This document shows positions 43,291 through 51,364 of a stretch of 64,000 nt of DNA, in pieces. The translations under genes were made by a program, and so were the position numbers. The stretch comes from Rhodococcoides kroppenstedtii. Lineage in GTDB: Bacteria > Actinomycetota > Actinomycetes > Mycobacteriales > Mycobacteriaceae. A model generated the notes under the pieces. The model searched no databases and was not told where the DNA came from. It worked only from the letters and a program-made list of their open reading frames with translations. How positions within the stretch are numbered: position 1 is the stretch's first letter; every line of letters begins with the position of its first letter. Location of the stretch: NCBI RefSeq assembly GCF_900111805.1, contig NZ_FOJN01000004.1, positions 186,001 to 250,000 on the forward strand, given 5' to 3'.

Positions 43291-43851
43291 TCAGCGCGCG
43301 AGCAGATCCGCCCACGAGCCGGCCGCCGCATCGCGGGCGCTGAGCGACTCGGGTGCGGCGCGCCAATCGATCGCGAGCTCCGGATCGTCCCAGCGCACCC
43401 CGACGTCCTCGGTGGGATCGTGCGGCCGGTCGATGCGGTAGCAGACGTCCGCGGTGTCGCTCAGCGTGAGGAACCCGTGCAGAAAACCCGGTGGCACCAG
43501 CAGGTGCGCGAACTCGACGTCGTCGAGCACGACGGTGTGGGACCGGCCGCGGCCGGGGGAGTCGGGCCGCGCGTCGACCACGACGTCCTGCACGGCGCCG
43601 TGAGCGCACCGCACCAGCTTGGTCTCGCCGCGGCCGCCGCGACCGTGCAGTCCCCGGAGAACGCCGCCGGCGGAACGGGATTGGGAATCCTGGCGGAAGT
43701 CCGCCGCCCGGACGGACAGGCCGGTGTGTTCCGCGACGGCGGCGTCGAAGATCGCCGTGTCGAAGGTCCGCGTGAAGAAGCCGCGATCGTCGCGGTGGGG
43801 AGTGGGCAGGAAGACCAGGACGTCCGGCAGGGGCGTGGTGACGACGCGCAT
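43291..43851 (-). CDS. dTDP-4-dehydrorhamnose 3,5-epimerase-like protein
   Basis: A 186-residue RmlC-fold protein. The catalytic His lies in GGVLRGLHGRGGRGETKLVRC, followed by GAVQDVVVDARPDSP. VPPGFLHGFLTLSDTADVCYRID and VRWDDPELAIDW match the family. The usual HYQ after the His is replaced by HGRG, and the late Tyr cluster is reduced. It may be a 3-epimerase or a non-standard member. It is the only minus-strand gene inside the sugar cluster, 38 bp from the divergent next gene. Confidence 0.83.
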   Translation of the reverse strand: MRVVTTPLPDVLVFLPTPHRDDRGFFTRTFDTAIFDAAVAEHTGLSVRAADFRQDSQSRSAGGVLRGLHGRGGRGETKLVRCAHGAVQDVVVDARPDSPGRGRSHTVVLDDVEFAHLLVPPGFLHGFLTLSDTADVCYRIDRPHDPTEDVGVRWDDPELAIDWRAAPESLSARDAAAGSWADLLAR

Positions 43852-43889
43852 GTCTCCAGTCTGACCCGGGTCGACCGAACGGTCGCGTC

Positions 43890-45020
43890 GTGACCGCGTT
43901 CTGCCGAGTCTGCGGCGCGGCGGACCCCACGACGGTGCTCGATCTCGGGACGGTGCCGGCCGCCGATCACTTCCCGCCCGCGGTGACCGACCCCGTGACG
44001 GATCCGCGGCACGTCCTGCAGCTCGCTCTGTGCACCGCGTGCGGTCTGGCCCAGCTGCCCGGCGACGACACGACGGCGGACGAGCCCCGGGGGGTCGAGC
44101 CGGACGCGGTGCGTATTGCCGGCGAGCGAGCCGTCGAGGAGATCGCGGCGCGCGGCTGGCTCACCGAGACGACAGTCGTGCGGGAATACGGCAGCCCGCA
44201 CGGTGGATCCTGGCTGCCGGGCCTGCGAGCCCGCGGCGTGCGCGACGCGCTCCCGGCCTCCGCGGACGACGCGAAGGCGACCCTGATCGTCGACGGTCTC
44301 GGCCTCATGCACGAGGCGGATCAGGCTGCGGCTCTCCGGGAACGGTCGGCTCGGCTCGCGCCCGGCGGGGTGTTGGTGCTGCAGATCCATTCGCTCGGCA
44401 CCATCCTGCGACAGCGTCAGTGGACGTCGGTGCGGCACGGCCACTTCGCCTACTGGTCGCTCACCGCCCTGCAGCGGGCGCTCTACGCCGCGGGGCTCGT
44501 GCCGACCGGCTGCTGGGAGTCCGAGCTGTACGGCGGCACGCTGCTGGTCACGGCTCGACCGATCGACGCCGACGTGCGCGCCGTGGGCGCCGATCTCGCG
44601 TGCGCTCGCCGCGTGCTGGCCGACGAGCAGCTGCTCGGCGTGACCGATCCGGCCGCGCTGGCCGGGCTGGGCGACGCCCTGATCGACGAGGTGTCGGCGC
44701 TGCGTCGGGCGGTCGACGACGCCGCGTCCGCCGGGGTGTCGGTCGCCGCCTACGGCGCGGCGTCCCGCGCGGTGGCCCTGTTCGCGCTGGCGGGTGTCGA
44801 CTCGTCCACGATTCGGGCGACGGTCGACGCCTCTCCCGCGAAGTGGGGTCGGCGCATGCCGGGGACGACCGTGCCGATCGTCGGTCCCGACTGGTTGGCG
44901 ACGACCCGGCCGGACCGCGTCGTCGTCACCGTTCCGGATCTGCTCGCCGAGGTCTCCGCCGCGCATCCGGACGTGGCGTTCGTCGACCTCGCCCTCCTCA
45001 CGGAAGGACGACGCGCATGA
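43890..45020 (+). CDS. Diverged C-methyltransferase-like protein with altered SAM site
   Basis: A 376-residue homologue of the methyltransferase at 39465. The N-terminal zinc part (FCRVCGA, LCTACGLAQLP) and the C-terminal part (VSVAAYGAASRAVALFALAG, VDASPAKWGRRMPGT) are kept. The central SAM-binding motif is not: the expected VEVASNDGYLL position reads VREYGSPHGGSWLPGL, without the acidic-glycine pattern. It could bind SAM differently or serve a non-catalytic role. GTG start; the stop overlaps the GT2 start by 4 nt. Confidence 0.75.
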   Translation: MTAFCRVCGAADPTTVLDLGTVPAADHFPPAVTDPVTDPRHVLQLALCTACGLAQLPGDDTTADEPRGVEPDAVRIAGERAVEEIAARGWLTETTVVREYGSPHGGSWLPGLRARGVRDALPASADDAKATLIVDGLGLMHEADQAAALRERSARLAPGGVLVLQIHSLGTILRQRQWTSVRHGHFAYWSLTALQRALYAAGLVPTGCWESELYGGTLLVTARPIDADVRAVGADLACARRVLADEQLLGVTDPAALAGLGDALIDEVSALRRAVDDAASAGVSVAAYGAASRAVALFALAGVDSSTIRATVDASPAKWGRRMPGTTVPIVGPDWLATTRPDRVVVTVPDLLAEVSAAHPDVAFVDLALLTEGRRA

Positions 45021-45850
45021 CCGCACCGCTGTCGGTCTGTATCCCCGCCTATCAGGCGGGTCGAACGCTGGGCACCACTCTGCGTTCGGTTCTCGCCGAG
45101 GACGTCGACATGGAAGTGCTGGTGCTCGACAACGCCAGCACCGACGACACCGGTGAGATCGCCCGCTCGTTCGACGATCCGCGGGTGCGCGTGGAGCGCA
45201 ACCGTCGGCTGTTGTCGATCGGGGACAACTGGAACGCCGTGGTCCGGCGATCGACCGGGCGACTGGTCAAGGTGGTCTGCGCGGACGACGTGCTGCGTCC
45301 CGGCGCGCTCGCCGGGCAGCAGGCCGTGCTGGACGACCCGGCGGTGTCGGTGGTGTCCTCGCGGTTCGAGGTGATCGACGAGGACGGCGCGGTCAAGGAG
45401 ACCGGGCTGGGGCTGCCCGGCCTGCTCGGCCGCCGGCCCGGCAAGGACCTGGCCGGGGTGATCGTGCGGCGTGGGCCGGCGGAGTTCGGACCCACCGCGG
45501 CCACGATGTTCCGGCGGGACCTCTACGACCGCGTGGGCGGATTCCGCGGTGATCTGGTCTTCCCGATGGACGTCGATCTGTTCGCACGCATGGGCGCGTT
45601 CGGTGACTTCCACGGCGTCGACACGGTGGACGCCGCCTGGCGGGACTCGACGTTCAATCTGTGCAGCCGCACGTCGAGCTACAGCAAGCTCAGCGAGTCG
45701 ATGCGCATGCATCATCGTCTGGCGCGGGAGATGCCGGACTACGTGCGGCCGAGCGACGTGGTGGCCGGGGATCGACGCATCCTCGGTGCCGTGCTCACGC
45801 GGGTGCAGGTGCGCGCGGGAGCGGTGATCCGCGGACTGCGGCGGCGCTGA
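45017..45850 (+). CDS. Family 2 glycosyltransferase
   Basis: A 277-residue inverting GT-A transferase. The N-terminus LSVCIPAYQAGRTLGTTLRSV, the VLVLDNASTDDTGEIA sugar-nucleotide site, and VVCADDVLRPGALAG (the DxD region as ADD) are typical. The later FPMDVDLFARMGAFG corresponds to the acceptor-side ED-like motif. No membrane helices, so it acts on a lipid-linked acceptor at the inner face. Third gene before the flippase. Confidence 0.88.
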   Translation: MTAPLSVCIPAYQAGRTLGTTLRSVLAEDVDMEVLVLDNASTDDTGEIARSFDDPRVRVERNRRLLSIGDNWNAVVRRSTGRLVKVVCADDVLRPGALAGQQAVLDDPAVSVVSSRFEVIDEDGAVKETGLGLPGLLGRRPGKDLAGVIVRRGPAEFGPTAATMFRRDLYDRVGGFRGDLVFPMDVDLFARMGAFGDFHGVDTVDAAWRDSTFNLCSRTSSYSKLSESMRMHHRLAREMPDYVRPSDVVAGDRRILGAVLTRVQVRAGAVIRGLRRR

Positions 45851-45852
45851 CG

Positions 45853-47124
45853 GTGCGACTGCTTCGCGACGTCCTGCTCGTCGGCTTCGGCACGTACGGG
45901 CAGTTCCTCGTCACTCTGATCACCCTGCCGCTGACGGCCCGACTGCTCGGCGCCGAAGGGGTCGGGCTGGTCGCGGTGGGTATGTCGGCCTACTTCCTGG
46001 GGTCGGTCCTGGTCGATCTCGGTGCCACGCAGTACTTCTCGGCTCGGGTGCACGATGCGGACCTCCCGCGTGTGCGCGGTGCCTACGCCGTGGTCCGCGC
46101 CGCGATCTTCGGGGCGCTGGTGGTCGCGCTCGCCGTCGGGTGGTCCGCCGGCCTGCACGGCGCTCCGCGCATGCTGCTGGTGGGGGCGGTGGCGGGCGGC
46201 ATCTGGTCGTTGTCGGAGGACTGGCTGCTGATCGGCCACGGACGTTTCGGTGCCTCGACGGCCTATCAGGCCGCCGGTCGGGTCACCTATCTGGTGATCC
46301 TGCTGCTCGCCCTGCCGCGGTTCCCGACGCCGGAGGTCGCGCTCGCCTGTCTCGGTGCGTCGTCGTCGGTCACCGTCGCGGCGACCTGGATCGACGCCGA
46401 GCGCCGCATCGGGCGACTGCAACCGACTGTCGCCGTCGGGTCGGTCCTGCGCACGGCCGCACCGGTTCTCGCGTCCCGGCTGCTGCTCACCGGGTACGGG
46501 CAGGGCGGGGCCGCCGCCTACTCGGCGGTGCTGAACGCGGCGTCGCTGGGCGTGTTCTCGGCCGCGGACCGCCTGGTGCGCGCCGGGCAGTCGGTGCTCG
46601 ACCCCATCGGATTCGCCCTGCTGCCCCGCATGGTGCGGCGCAGCGGCGACGCCGACTTCGACCGCCGCGTCCACCGCGGCGCGGTGGGCTGCGTCGCGGT
46701 GGCCGTCGTCGCGGCCGCGGCGATCACCGTGGCGGCGCCCCTGGCCGTGCGCGTCGTCTACGGTTCCGGGTTCGAGCAGGCCGTGGACCTCCTGCGCATC
46801 ATGGCGTGGATCCTGCCGGCCACGACGCTGACCTCGTACGTGACCACGGCTGTGCTGCCCGCGCGGCGGCGGACGTCGACGGTGTTCACGGGCGCCGTCG
46901 TCGGCGTCGCCACGGCGGGCATTGCCCTGGCGATCACCGCCGTCACCGGATCCGTCCTGACGATGGTTCTGGGGGTGCTGGTGTCCGAGTGGGCGGTCGC
47001 CACCTGGTTCGTCGTCACGGCACTGCGGTCGCCCCGGCCCCCCTCCACCCCGGCGGTCGCCCCGACCCACCCGAATTCACCCGGCGCCCCGCCCGTCCCG
47101 ACGACCCGCGAGGTGTCCCGATGA
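45853..47124 (+). CDS. Wzx-type oligosaccharide flippase
   Basis: A 423-residue membrane protein with about 12-14 helices of the MOP/MATE superfamily. The N-terminus LLRDVLLVGFGTYGQFLVTLITLPL and the later ARLLGAEGVGLVAVGMSAYFLG match polysaccharide-export flippases. It likely moves the lipid-linked glycan to the outer face. GTG 45853 lies 2 nt after the GT2 stop. The C-terminal 30 residues are Pro-rich. No Wzy polymerase is present, so the product may be a short glycan. Confidence 0.85.
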   Translation: MRLLRDVLLVGFGTYGQFLVTLITLPLTARLLGAEGVGLVAVGMSAYFLGSVLVDLGATQYFSARVHDADLPRVRGAYAVVRAAIFGALVVALAVGWSAGLHGAPRMLLVGAVAGGIWSLSEDWLLIGHGRFGASTAYQAAGRVTYLVILLLALPRFPTPEVALACLGASSSVTVAATWIDAERRIGRLQPTVAVGSVLRTAAPVLASRLLLTGYGQGGAAAYSAVLNAASLGVFSAADRLVRAGQSVLDPIGFALLPRMVRRSGDADFDRRVHRGAVGCVAVAVVAAAAITVAAPLAVRVVYGSGFEQAVDLLRIMAWILPATTLTSYVTTAVLPARRRTSTVFTGAVVGVATAGIALAITAVTGSVLTMVLGVLVSEWAVATWFVVTALRSPRPPSTPAVAPTHPNSPGAPPVPTTREVSR

Positions 47125-48440
47125 CTCTCCCCCGTTCCACGGAACTGCAGGACCGACTGCACCGCCTCGTACCCGGCGGCGCCCACACCTACGCCCGCGG
47201 CTCGGACCAGTACCCGGAAGGACTGGCTCCGGTGCTGACCCGCGGCGCGGGTGCCCGCGTGTGGGACGCGGACGAGCGGTGCTACGTCGAGTACGGCATG
47301 GGTCTGCGCTCGGTGACCCTCGGCCACGGGCACCCCGGGGTGGTGGCCGCGGTGACCGAGGCCGTCGCGGCGGGGACCAACTTCTCCCGCCCCACGGCCC
47401 TGGAAGTGGCTGCGGCGGAGGACTTCCTACGAACGGTTCCCACGGCCGAGATGGTGAAGTTCGCGAAGAACGGCTCGGACACCACCACCGCGGCGGTGCG
47501 CTTGGCCCGCGCGGCGACCGGCCGCACCGACATCGCCGTGTGCCGGCAGCCGTTCTTCTCGGTGGACGACTGGTTCATCGGTACCACCGAGATGAACGCC
47601 GGCATCCCGGCGAGCGTGGTGCACCGATTTCCGTACAACGACGTGGACACGCTCGAGCGGCTGCTCACCGAGCACGACGTCGCGTGCGTGGTGATGGAAG
47701 CGGCCGGCGCGTTGGCCGAGCCGGAGCCGGGGTACCTGGAATCCGTTCGTGCCCTGTGTGATCGGCACGGTGCGGTGCTGGTGTTCGACGAGATGATCAC
47801 CGGATTCCGGTGGTCGGCGGCGGGTGCGCAGTCCGTGTACGGCGTGACCCCGGATCTCTCCTGCTGGGGCAAGGCGATGGGCAACGGTGTCCCGATCTCG
47901 GCACTCGCCGGTCGACGCGACCTCATGCAGCTCGGCGGGCTGGACACCGATGCCGATCGCGTGTTCCTCCTGTCCACCACGCACGGGCCGGAAACGTTGG
48001 GGCTGGCCGCCTTCCGCGCCGTCGTCCGCGCCTACGAGACCGAGGCTCCGGTGGCGGCGATGGAGCGGGCCGGCGCTCGGCTGGCCGACGCCGTGACGGA
48101 CGTGTGCACCGAGGCGGGCATCGGCGACCACGTCCGGGTTCAGGGCCGACCGAGCTGCCTCGTCTTCACCACCGCCGACGCCGACGGTGTTCCGTCCCAG
48201 GCCTTCCGAACGTTGTTCCTGCAGGAGCTGATCCTCCGCGGCGTGCTCGGGCAGTCGTTCGTGGTGTCCGCGGCGCACACCGACGAGGACGTCGACCACA
48301 CCGTGGACGCCGTCCGCGGCGCCGCCGCGGTGTATCGCCGCGCGCTCGAGGCCGGGTCGGTCGACGGACTGCTGCGCGGACGCCCGGTGGCGCCCGCGAT
48401 CCGGCGCACGGCGGCACCGCGCCGCCTGATCGCCCGCTAG
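47121..48440 (+). CDS. Class III aminotransferase (GSA-aminomutase-like)
   Basis: A 439-residue PLP enzyme. The glutamate-1-semialdehyde aminomutase-like layout is clear: VPGGAHTYARGSDQYP, EYGMGLRSVTLGHGHP, FAKNGSDTTTAAVRLARAAT, VLVFDEMITGFRW, and the PLP lysine in LSCWGKAMGNGVPISALAG. It is not the DegT/DnrJ type normally used on sugars, so it may aminate a non-sugar part or an unusual sugar. It overlaps the flippase gene by 4 nt and shares a CTAG with the convergent oxidase stop. Confidence 0.87.
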   Translation: MTLPRSTELQDRLHRLVPGGAHTYARGSDQYPEGLAPVLTRGAGARVWDADERCYVEYGMGLRSVTLGHGHPGVVAAVTEAVAAGTNFSRPTALEVAAAEDFLRTVPTAEMVKFAKNGSDTTTAAVRLARAATGRTDIAVCRQPFFSVDDWFIGTTEMNAGIPASVVHRFPYNDVDTLERLLTEHDVACVVMEAAGALAEPEPGYLESVRALCDRHGAVLVFDEMITGFRWSAAGAQSVYGVTPDLSCWGKAMGNGVPISALAGRRDLMQLGGLDTDADRVFLLSTTHGPETLGLAAFRAVVRAYETEAPVAAMERAGARLADAVTDVCTEAGIGDHVRVQGRPSCLVFTTADADGVPSQAFRTLFLQELILRGVLGQSFVVSAAHTDEDVDHTVDAVRGAAAVYRRALEAGSVDGLLRGRPVAPAIRRTAAPRRLIAR

Positions 48441-49735
48441 GTCCGTCCGATCCCGACCACCGCCGCACGGCCCGCGCGCACCGCGCCGTCGAGGTAGCCC
48501 GGCCAGCGGTCCGCCAGATCGGTTCCGGCCCAGCGAATACGCTCGGTGGTGAGGTCGGCGGCCCGGAACCGCCCGCCCGACGGGGGCAGCGCGGTGGGAG
48601 CACCGCGCAGCCACGGTTCGGCCGACCAGGTGATGTCCGCCATCTCGCGCGGTCGGGCGGCGTCGTCGCCGTAGAGGCGGACGAGTTCGCGGAGCACGAT
48701 GTCCCGCCGGTTCGGTCGGGCGAAGAGGTCCGCCGCGGCGCGCCCGCCGCTGAAGGCGACCAGAACCCCGACGTCGGACCGGTCCGGGTGGCCGTCCACC
48801 ACCATCTGCAGCGGTCCCGATGTCAGCAGGGCGGTCCCGGTGAGTCCCGCGTCGCGCCACCACGGCCGGTCGTAGACGGCCACCGTCTTGGCGTACTCGC
48901 CCATCCGGCTGTGGGTGAGGCGCAGTCGAATTGCCTCCGGGAGTGGAGGATCGAACTCGACGGCCGGAACTTCGGGCAGCGGGAGCGCGAGCACCACGTG
49001 CGACCCGGGCACCGTCCGTCCGTCCGCGTGGACGGTGACCCCGTCCGCGTCGTGCTCGATGCGGCGGACGGGAGCGCCCGTGACGACGTCACCGCGAATG
49101 TCTGCGGCCACCGCGTCGATCAGGGCACTGGTCCCGTCGACGAAGAAGCGTTCCTGCGCGCCGTCCCGTACCGACGCGATGGACCGCAGTCCGTCCGCGG
49201 CGGCGAGGTAGTCCAGGACTGCTCGTGCGGGGACCTGATCCGGGTCCGCCCCGAAGATCAGGCGGAAGAACGTCAGGGCGACGCCCTGCGTGACGGGGGT
49301 GCGGAACCACCGTTCGGTGAGGGGCAGCGCGGTCTCGAGCGGGCTGGGCCGGTCCCGCCGCACCGCGAGGGCGAGGCGGGCCACCCCGACGCCCACCGCC
49401 GCGAGGTCGCGCGGCGGCAGCAGCGGCAGCTCGAGCGCGTGCCGCCGCACCCGGTCCGCGGTGGCGAAGATCTGCCGGGACCGGCGGTTCGGCAGCGGCT
49501 CGGCGGCTGTCGCGATGCCGAGCTCCGCGGCGAGGGTGAGCACCGCGTCCTGCGACCCGCCCACCCAGTGGGCGCCGAGATCGACGTGCGCGCCACCGAT
49601 CGTCCGGCCGAGAACTTTGCCGCCCGTACGGTCCGCTGCCTCCAACACCGTCACGGCGATTCCGCGCCTGCTCAGCTCTCGGGCCGCCGTCAGTCCCGAC
49701 AGTCCGGCCCCCACCACCACGACGTGCGTCCCCAT
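48437..49735 (-). CDS. Flavin-dependent amine oxidase/protoporphyrinogen-oxidase-like protein
   Basis: A 432-residue FAD enzyme of the monoamine oxidase superfamily. The dinucleotide-binding motif HVVVVGAGLSGLTAARELSRRG is followed by VLEAADRTGGKVL and GAHVDLGAHWVGGSQ. The C-terminal FAD contact reads RIRWAGTDLADRWPGYLDGAVRAG. The substrate may be an amine or another reduced carbon. TAGGGT lies 6 nt before the ATG. Its stop overlaps that of the aminotransferase by 4 nt (CTAG serves both strands). Confidence 0.87.
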   Translation of the reverse strand: MGTHVVVVGAGLSGLTAARELSRRGIAVTVLEAADRTGGKVLGRTIGGAHVDLGAHWVGGSQDAVLTLAAELGIATAAEPLPNRRSRQIFATADRVRRHALELPLLPPRDLAAVGVGVARLALAVRRDRPSPLETALPLTERWFRTPVTQGVALTFFRLIFGADPDQVPARAVLDYLAAADGLRSIASVRDGAQERFFVDGTSALIDAVAADIRGDVVTGAPVRRIEHDADGVTVHADGRTVPGSHVVLALPLPEVPAVEFDPPLPEAIRLRLTHSRMGEYAKTVAVYDRPWWRDAGLTGTALLTSGPLQMVVDGHPDRSDVGVLVAFSGGRAAADLFARPNRRDIVLRELVRLYGDDAARPREMADITWSAEPWLRGAPTALPPSGGRFRAADLTTERIRWAGTDLADRWPGYLDGAVRAGRAAVVGIGRT

Positions 49736-49741
49736 GGGCGG

Positions 49742-49747
49742 ACCCTA
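49742..49747 (-). promoter_or_regulatory. -10 hexamer for leaderless amine-oxidase-like mRNA
   Basis: TAGGGT on the minus strand ends 6 nt before the ATG at 49735. Confidence 0.4.
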
Positions 49748-49888
49748 CCGCAGCGACGCCGTGCGCCGATGTCGGGAAACCCCGAACGTGCGTGCATGTC
49801 ATTGTGGTGCAGCACTTTTCCTTCGTAGCGTCGCTGCTGCCGGGCGCACGATCGCGCCGGCGTCAGGCAGACGACGACAGGAGGAACC

Positions 49889-50278
49889 ATGCAGGCACGA
49901 CGACGATCGACCCTCGGCGGTGGTCTCACCGTCGCCGCGATCGCGTTCGGTGTGTGGAGTACGGTCGCCGCGGGCACCGCGTCCGCCGAAACGGTGACAC
50001 CGCCAGCGATCGCGCAGGCACCATCGGCCGAGTACACCGTCCCCGAGTACACCGCGGCCGGGTGCATTCTGAGCAACGACGACGGGGGCTGCGTCGGATC
50101 GGGCGTGTATTCGCAGATCACCAGCGGCGGATCGAAGGGCGCCGCTGCGGGCGCGGTGGGTGGGTGCGTCACCGGGGCCGCGGCGGGTGGAGTGGGCTGC
50201 GGCCCGGGTGCCCTCACCGGTGCGACGGGTGGTCTGGTGGCCGGAGCAGTGGGCGGCGTGTTGGGAGGATTGTTCTGA
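49889..50278 (+). CDS. Secreted Gly-rich four-Cys peptide precursor, bacteriocin-like
   Basis: Not recognised. A 129-residue precursor with a Sec signal (RRRSTLGGGLTVAAIAFGVW, cleavage after GTASA near residue 33). The mature part begins acidic and Pro-rich, then has four Cys (AAGCIL, GGCVGSG, VGGCVTG, GVGCGPG). It ends in a Gly-zipper stretch of repeated GxxxG, such as GATGGLVAGAVGGVLGGLF. Such zipper ends are common in pore-forming bacteriocins and in outer-layer proteins. AGGAGG (49879-49884) gives a strong start. First gene of an operon with a micropeptide and an ABC pair. Confidence 0.7.
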   Translation: MQARRRSTLGGGLTVAAIAFGVWSTVAAGTASAETVTPPAIAQAPSAEYTVPEYTAAGCILSNDDGGCVGSGVYSQITSGGSKGAAAGAVGGCVTGAAAGGVGCGPGALTGATGGLVAGAVGGVLGGLF

Positions 50279-50367
50279 TGGAAACGGTACTGACCGTGGT
50301 GATTCCGTTCGTGGTGGGGGCACTGGGTGTGCGTCTGAACCAGCGTCGTCGGGCGGGCGACTTCTGA
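50278..50367 (+). CDS. 29-residue membrane micropeptide
   Basis: ATG 50278 shares one base with the stop of the preceding gene (TGATG), and GGGAGG lies just upstream. The 29-residue product has one hydrophobic helix, TVLTVVIPFVVGALGV, followed by a basic end RLNQRRRAGDF. This is a plausible inner-membrane micropeptide with its basic tail inside. Position suggests an immunity or accessory role for the secreted peptide; this is inferred from context only. Confidence 0.55.
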   Translation: METVLTVVIPFVVGALGVRLNQRRRAGDF

Positions 50368-50372
50368 GCGCC

Positions 50373-50702
50373 GTGCCGACGGACTGCGAGCCGGTCACGT
50401 GGACGGTTCGCGTAGGTCTCGACGTCGCGGCGGACCGATTGGCCGCCCTCACCGGCGGTCACCGTCTCATCGTCCGGGACGGTGAGATCCAGCTCCGTCT
50501 CGGCAGCGTCGTGCTGTATCGGCTGCTGGGCGTCCGTCTCGTGGCGTCCCGCTTCCCGGTCGAGGTGCGGGCGACCGCGTCGGGCGACGGGGTGCGGGTC
50601 ACGGTGCGCAGCCGCGACCCATGGACCCCGGTCCGCACGGACCGTGAGCGGCGGGCCTACGCGGATCGGGTGGCGGCCGTCCGATCCGCGACGATCCGGT
50701 GA
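50373..50702 (+). CDS. Hypothetical protein in peptide/ABC operon
   Basis: Not recognised. A 109-residue soluble protein with a beta-rich look: VTWTVRVGLDVAADRLAAL, HRLIVRDGEIQLRLGSVVLY, VEVRATASGDGVRVTVRSR. The end is charged and helical. GTG 50373 follows the micropeptide stop after 5 nt and the stop overlaps the ATPase start by 4 nt. No membrane segment and no cofactor motif. Confidence 0.6.
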   Translation: MPTDCEPVTWTVRVGLDVAADRLAALTGGHRLIVRDGEIQLRLGSVVLYRLLGVRLVASRFPVEVRATASGDGVRVTVRSRDPWTPVRTDRERRAYADRVAAVRSATIR

Positions 50703-51364
50703 CGCGGGAGCCGGGGCCCCGGTTCGACGAGACCGTCGTGCTGGCCGTCCGGGACCTGACGCTGCGGGTGGGCACGCGCACGCTCGTTCGCGGCCTCGAC
50801 CTGACCGCCCGGCCCGGTGACGTCGTCGCCGTGACGGGTCCGAACGGGACGGGGAAGTCGACCGTGCTGCGCACCCTGGCGGGACTGCGGCGGTCCGAAC
50901 CGGGGGCCGTCGCGTACGGGTCTGCCGTCACCGAGGCGGCGGGCGGTGATCGCAATGGAATCGGTTACGCTGCAGCCGGTCTCGCGGCACCCGGCGCGCT
51001 CACGACCGTCGAGTTCCTGCGGTTGCTGGCTCGACTGCGTGGGGTACGGGAGACGGCGCCGGACGCGTTCGGCCTCGGCGCGTGTGCCGCGACGCCGATT
51101 GCCTCCTTGTCGACTGGAGAGCGGAAGAAGGTCGGCGTGGCGGCCGCAGTGCTGCACCGGCCGGCCCTCGTGATCCTCGACGAACCGTTCGAGGCCCTCG
51201 ACGAGGACTCCATGGACGTCGTCACCCGACAGATCGAGGGCGTCCGACGGCGCGGCGGCGCGGTGGTGCTCTGCACGCACCGCGCCGAGCGCACCACCGA
51301 CGGCGCGACGCAAATCCTTCGGCTCGGTGAGTCGGGGTCGAGCCCCGACGCGGACACGACATGA
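50699..51364 (+). CDS. ABC transporter ATP-binding protein
   Basis: A 221-residue ATPase with Walker A GPNGTGKST near residue 47, a short signature LSTGERKKVGVAAA (LSTGE instead of LSGGQ), Walker B ALVILDEPFEALD, and H-loop CTHRAERT. The Q-loop region is short. Couples to the next gene by a 4-nt overlap, and both follow the small secreted peptide gene. Likely an exporter or self-protection pump. Confidence 0.85.
   Translation: MTREPGPRFDETVVLAVRDLTLRVGTRTLVRGLDLTARPGDVVAVTGPNGTGKSTVLRTLAGLRRSEPGAVAYGSAVTEAAGGDRNGIGYAAAGLAAPGALTTVEFLRLLARLRGVRETAPDAFGLGACAATPIASLSTGERKKVGVAAAVLHRPALVILDEPFEALDEDSMDVVTRQIEGVRRRGGAVVLCTHRAERTTDGATQILRLGESGSSPDADTT

Noticed and set aside
43461..45026. Long minus-strand open frame overlapping the methyltransferase-like gene
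   Set aside because: Low-complexity Arg/Gly-rich translation; the plus strand has family motifs and tight coupling with its neighbours.
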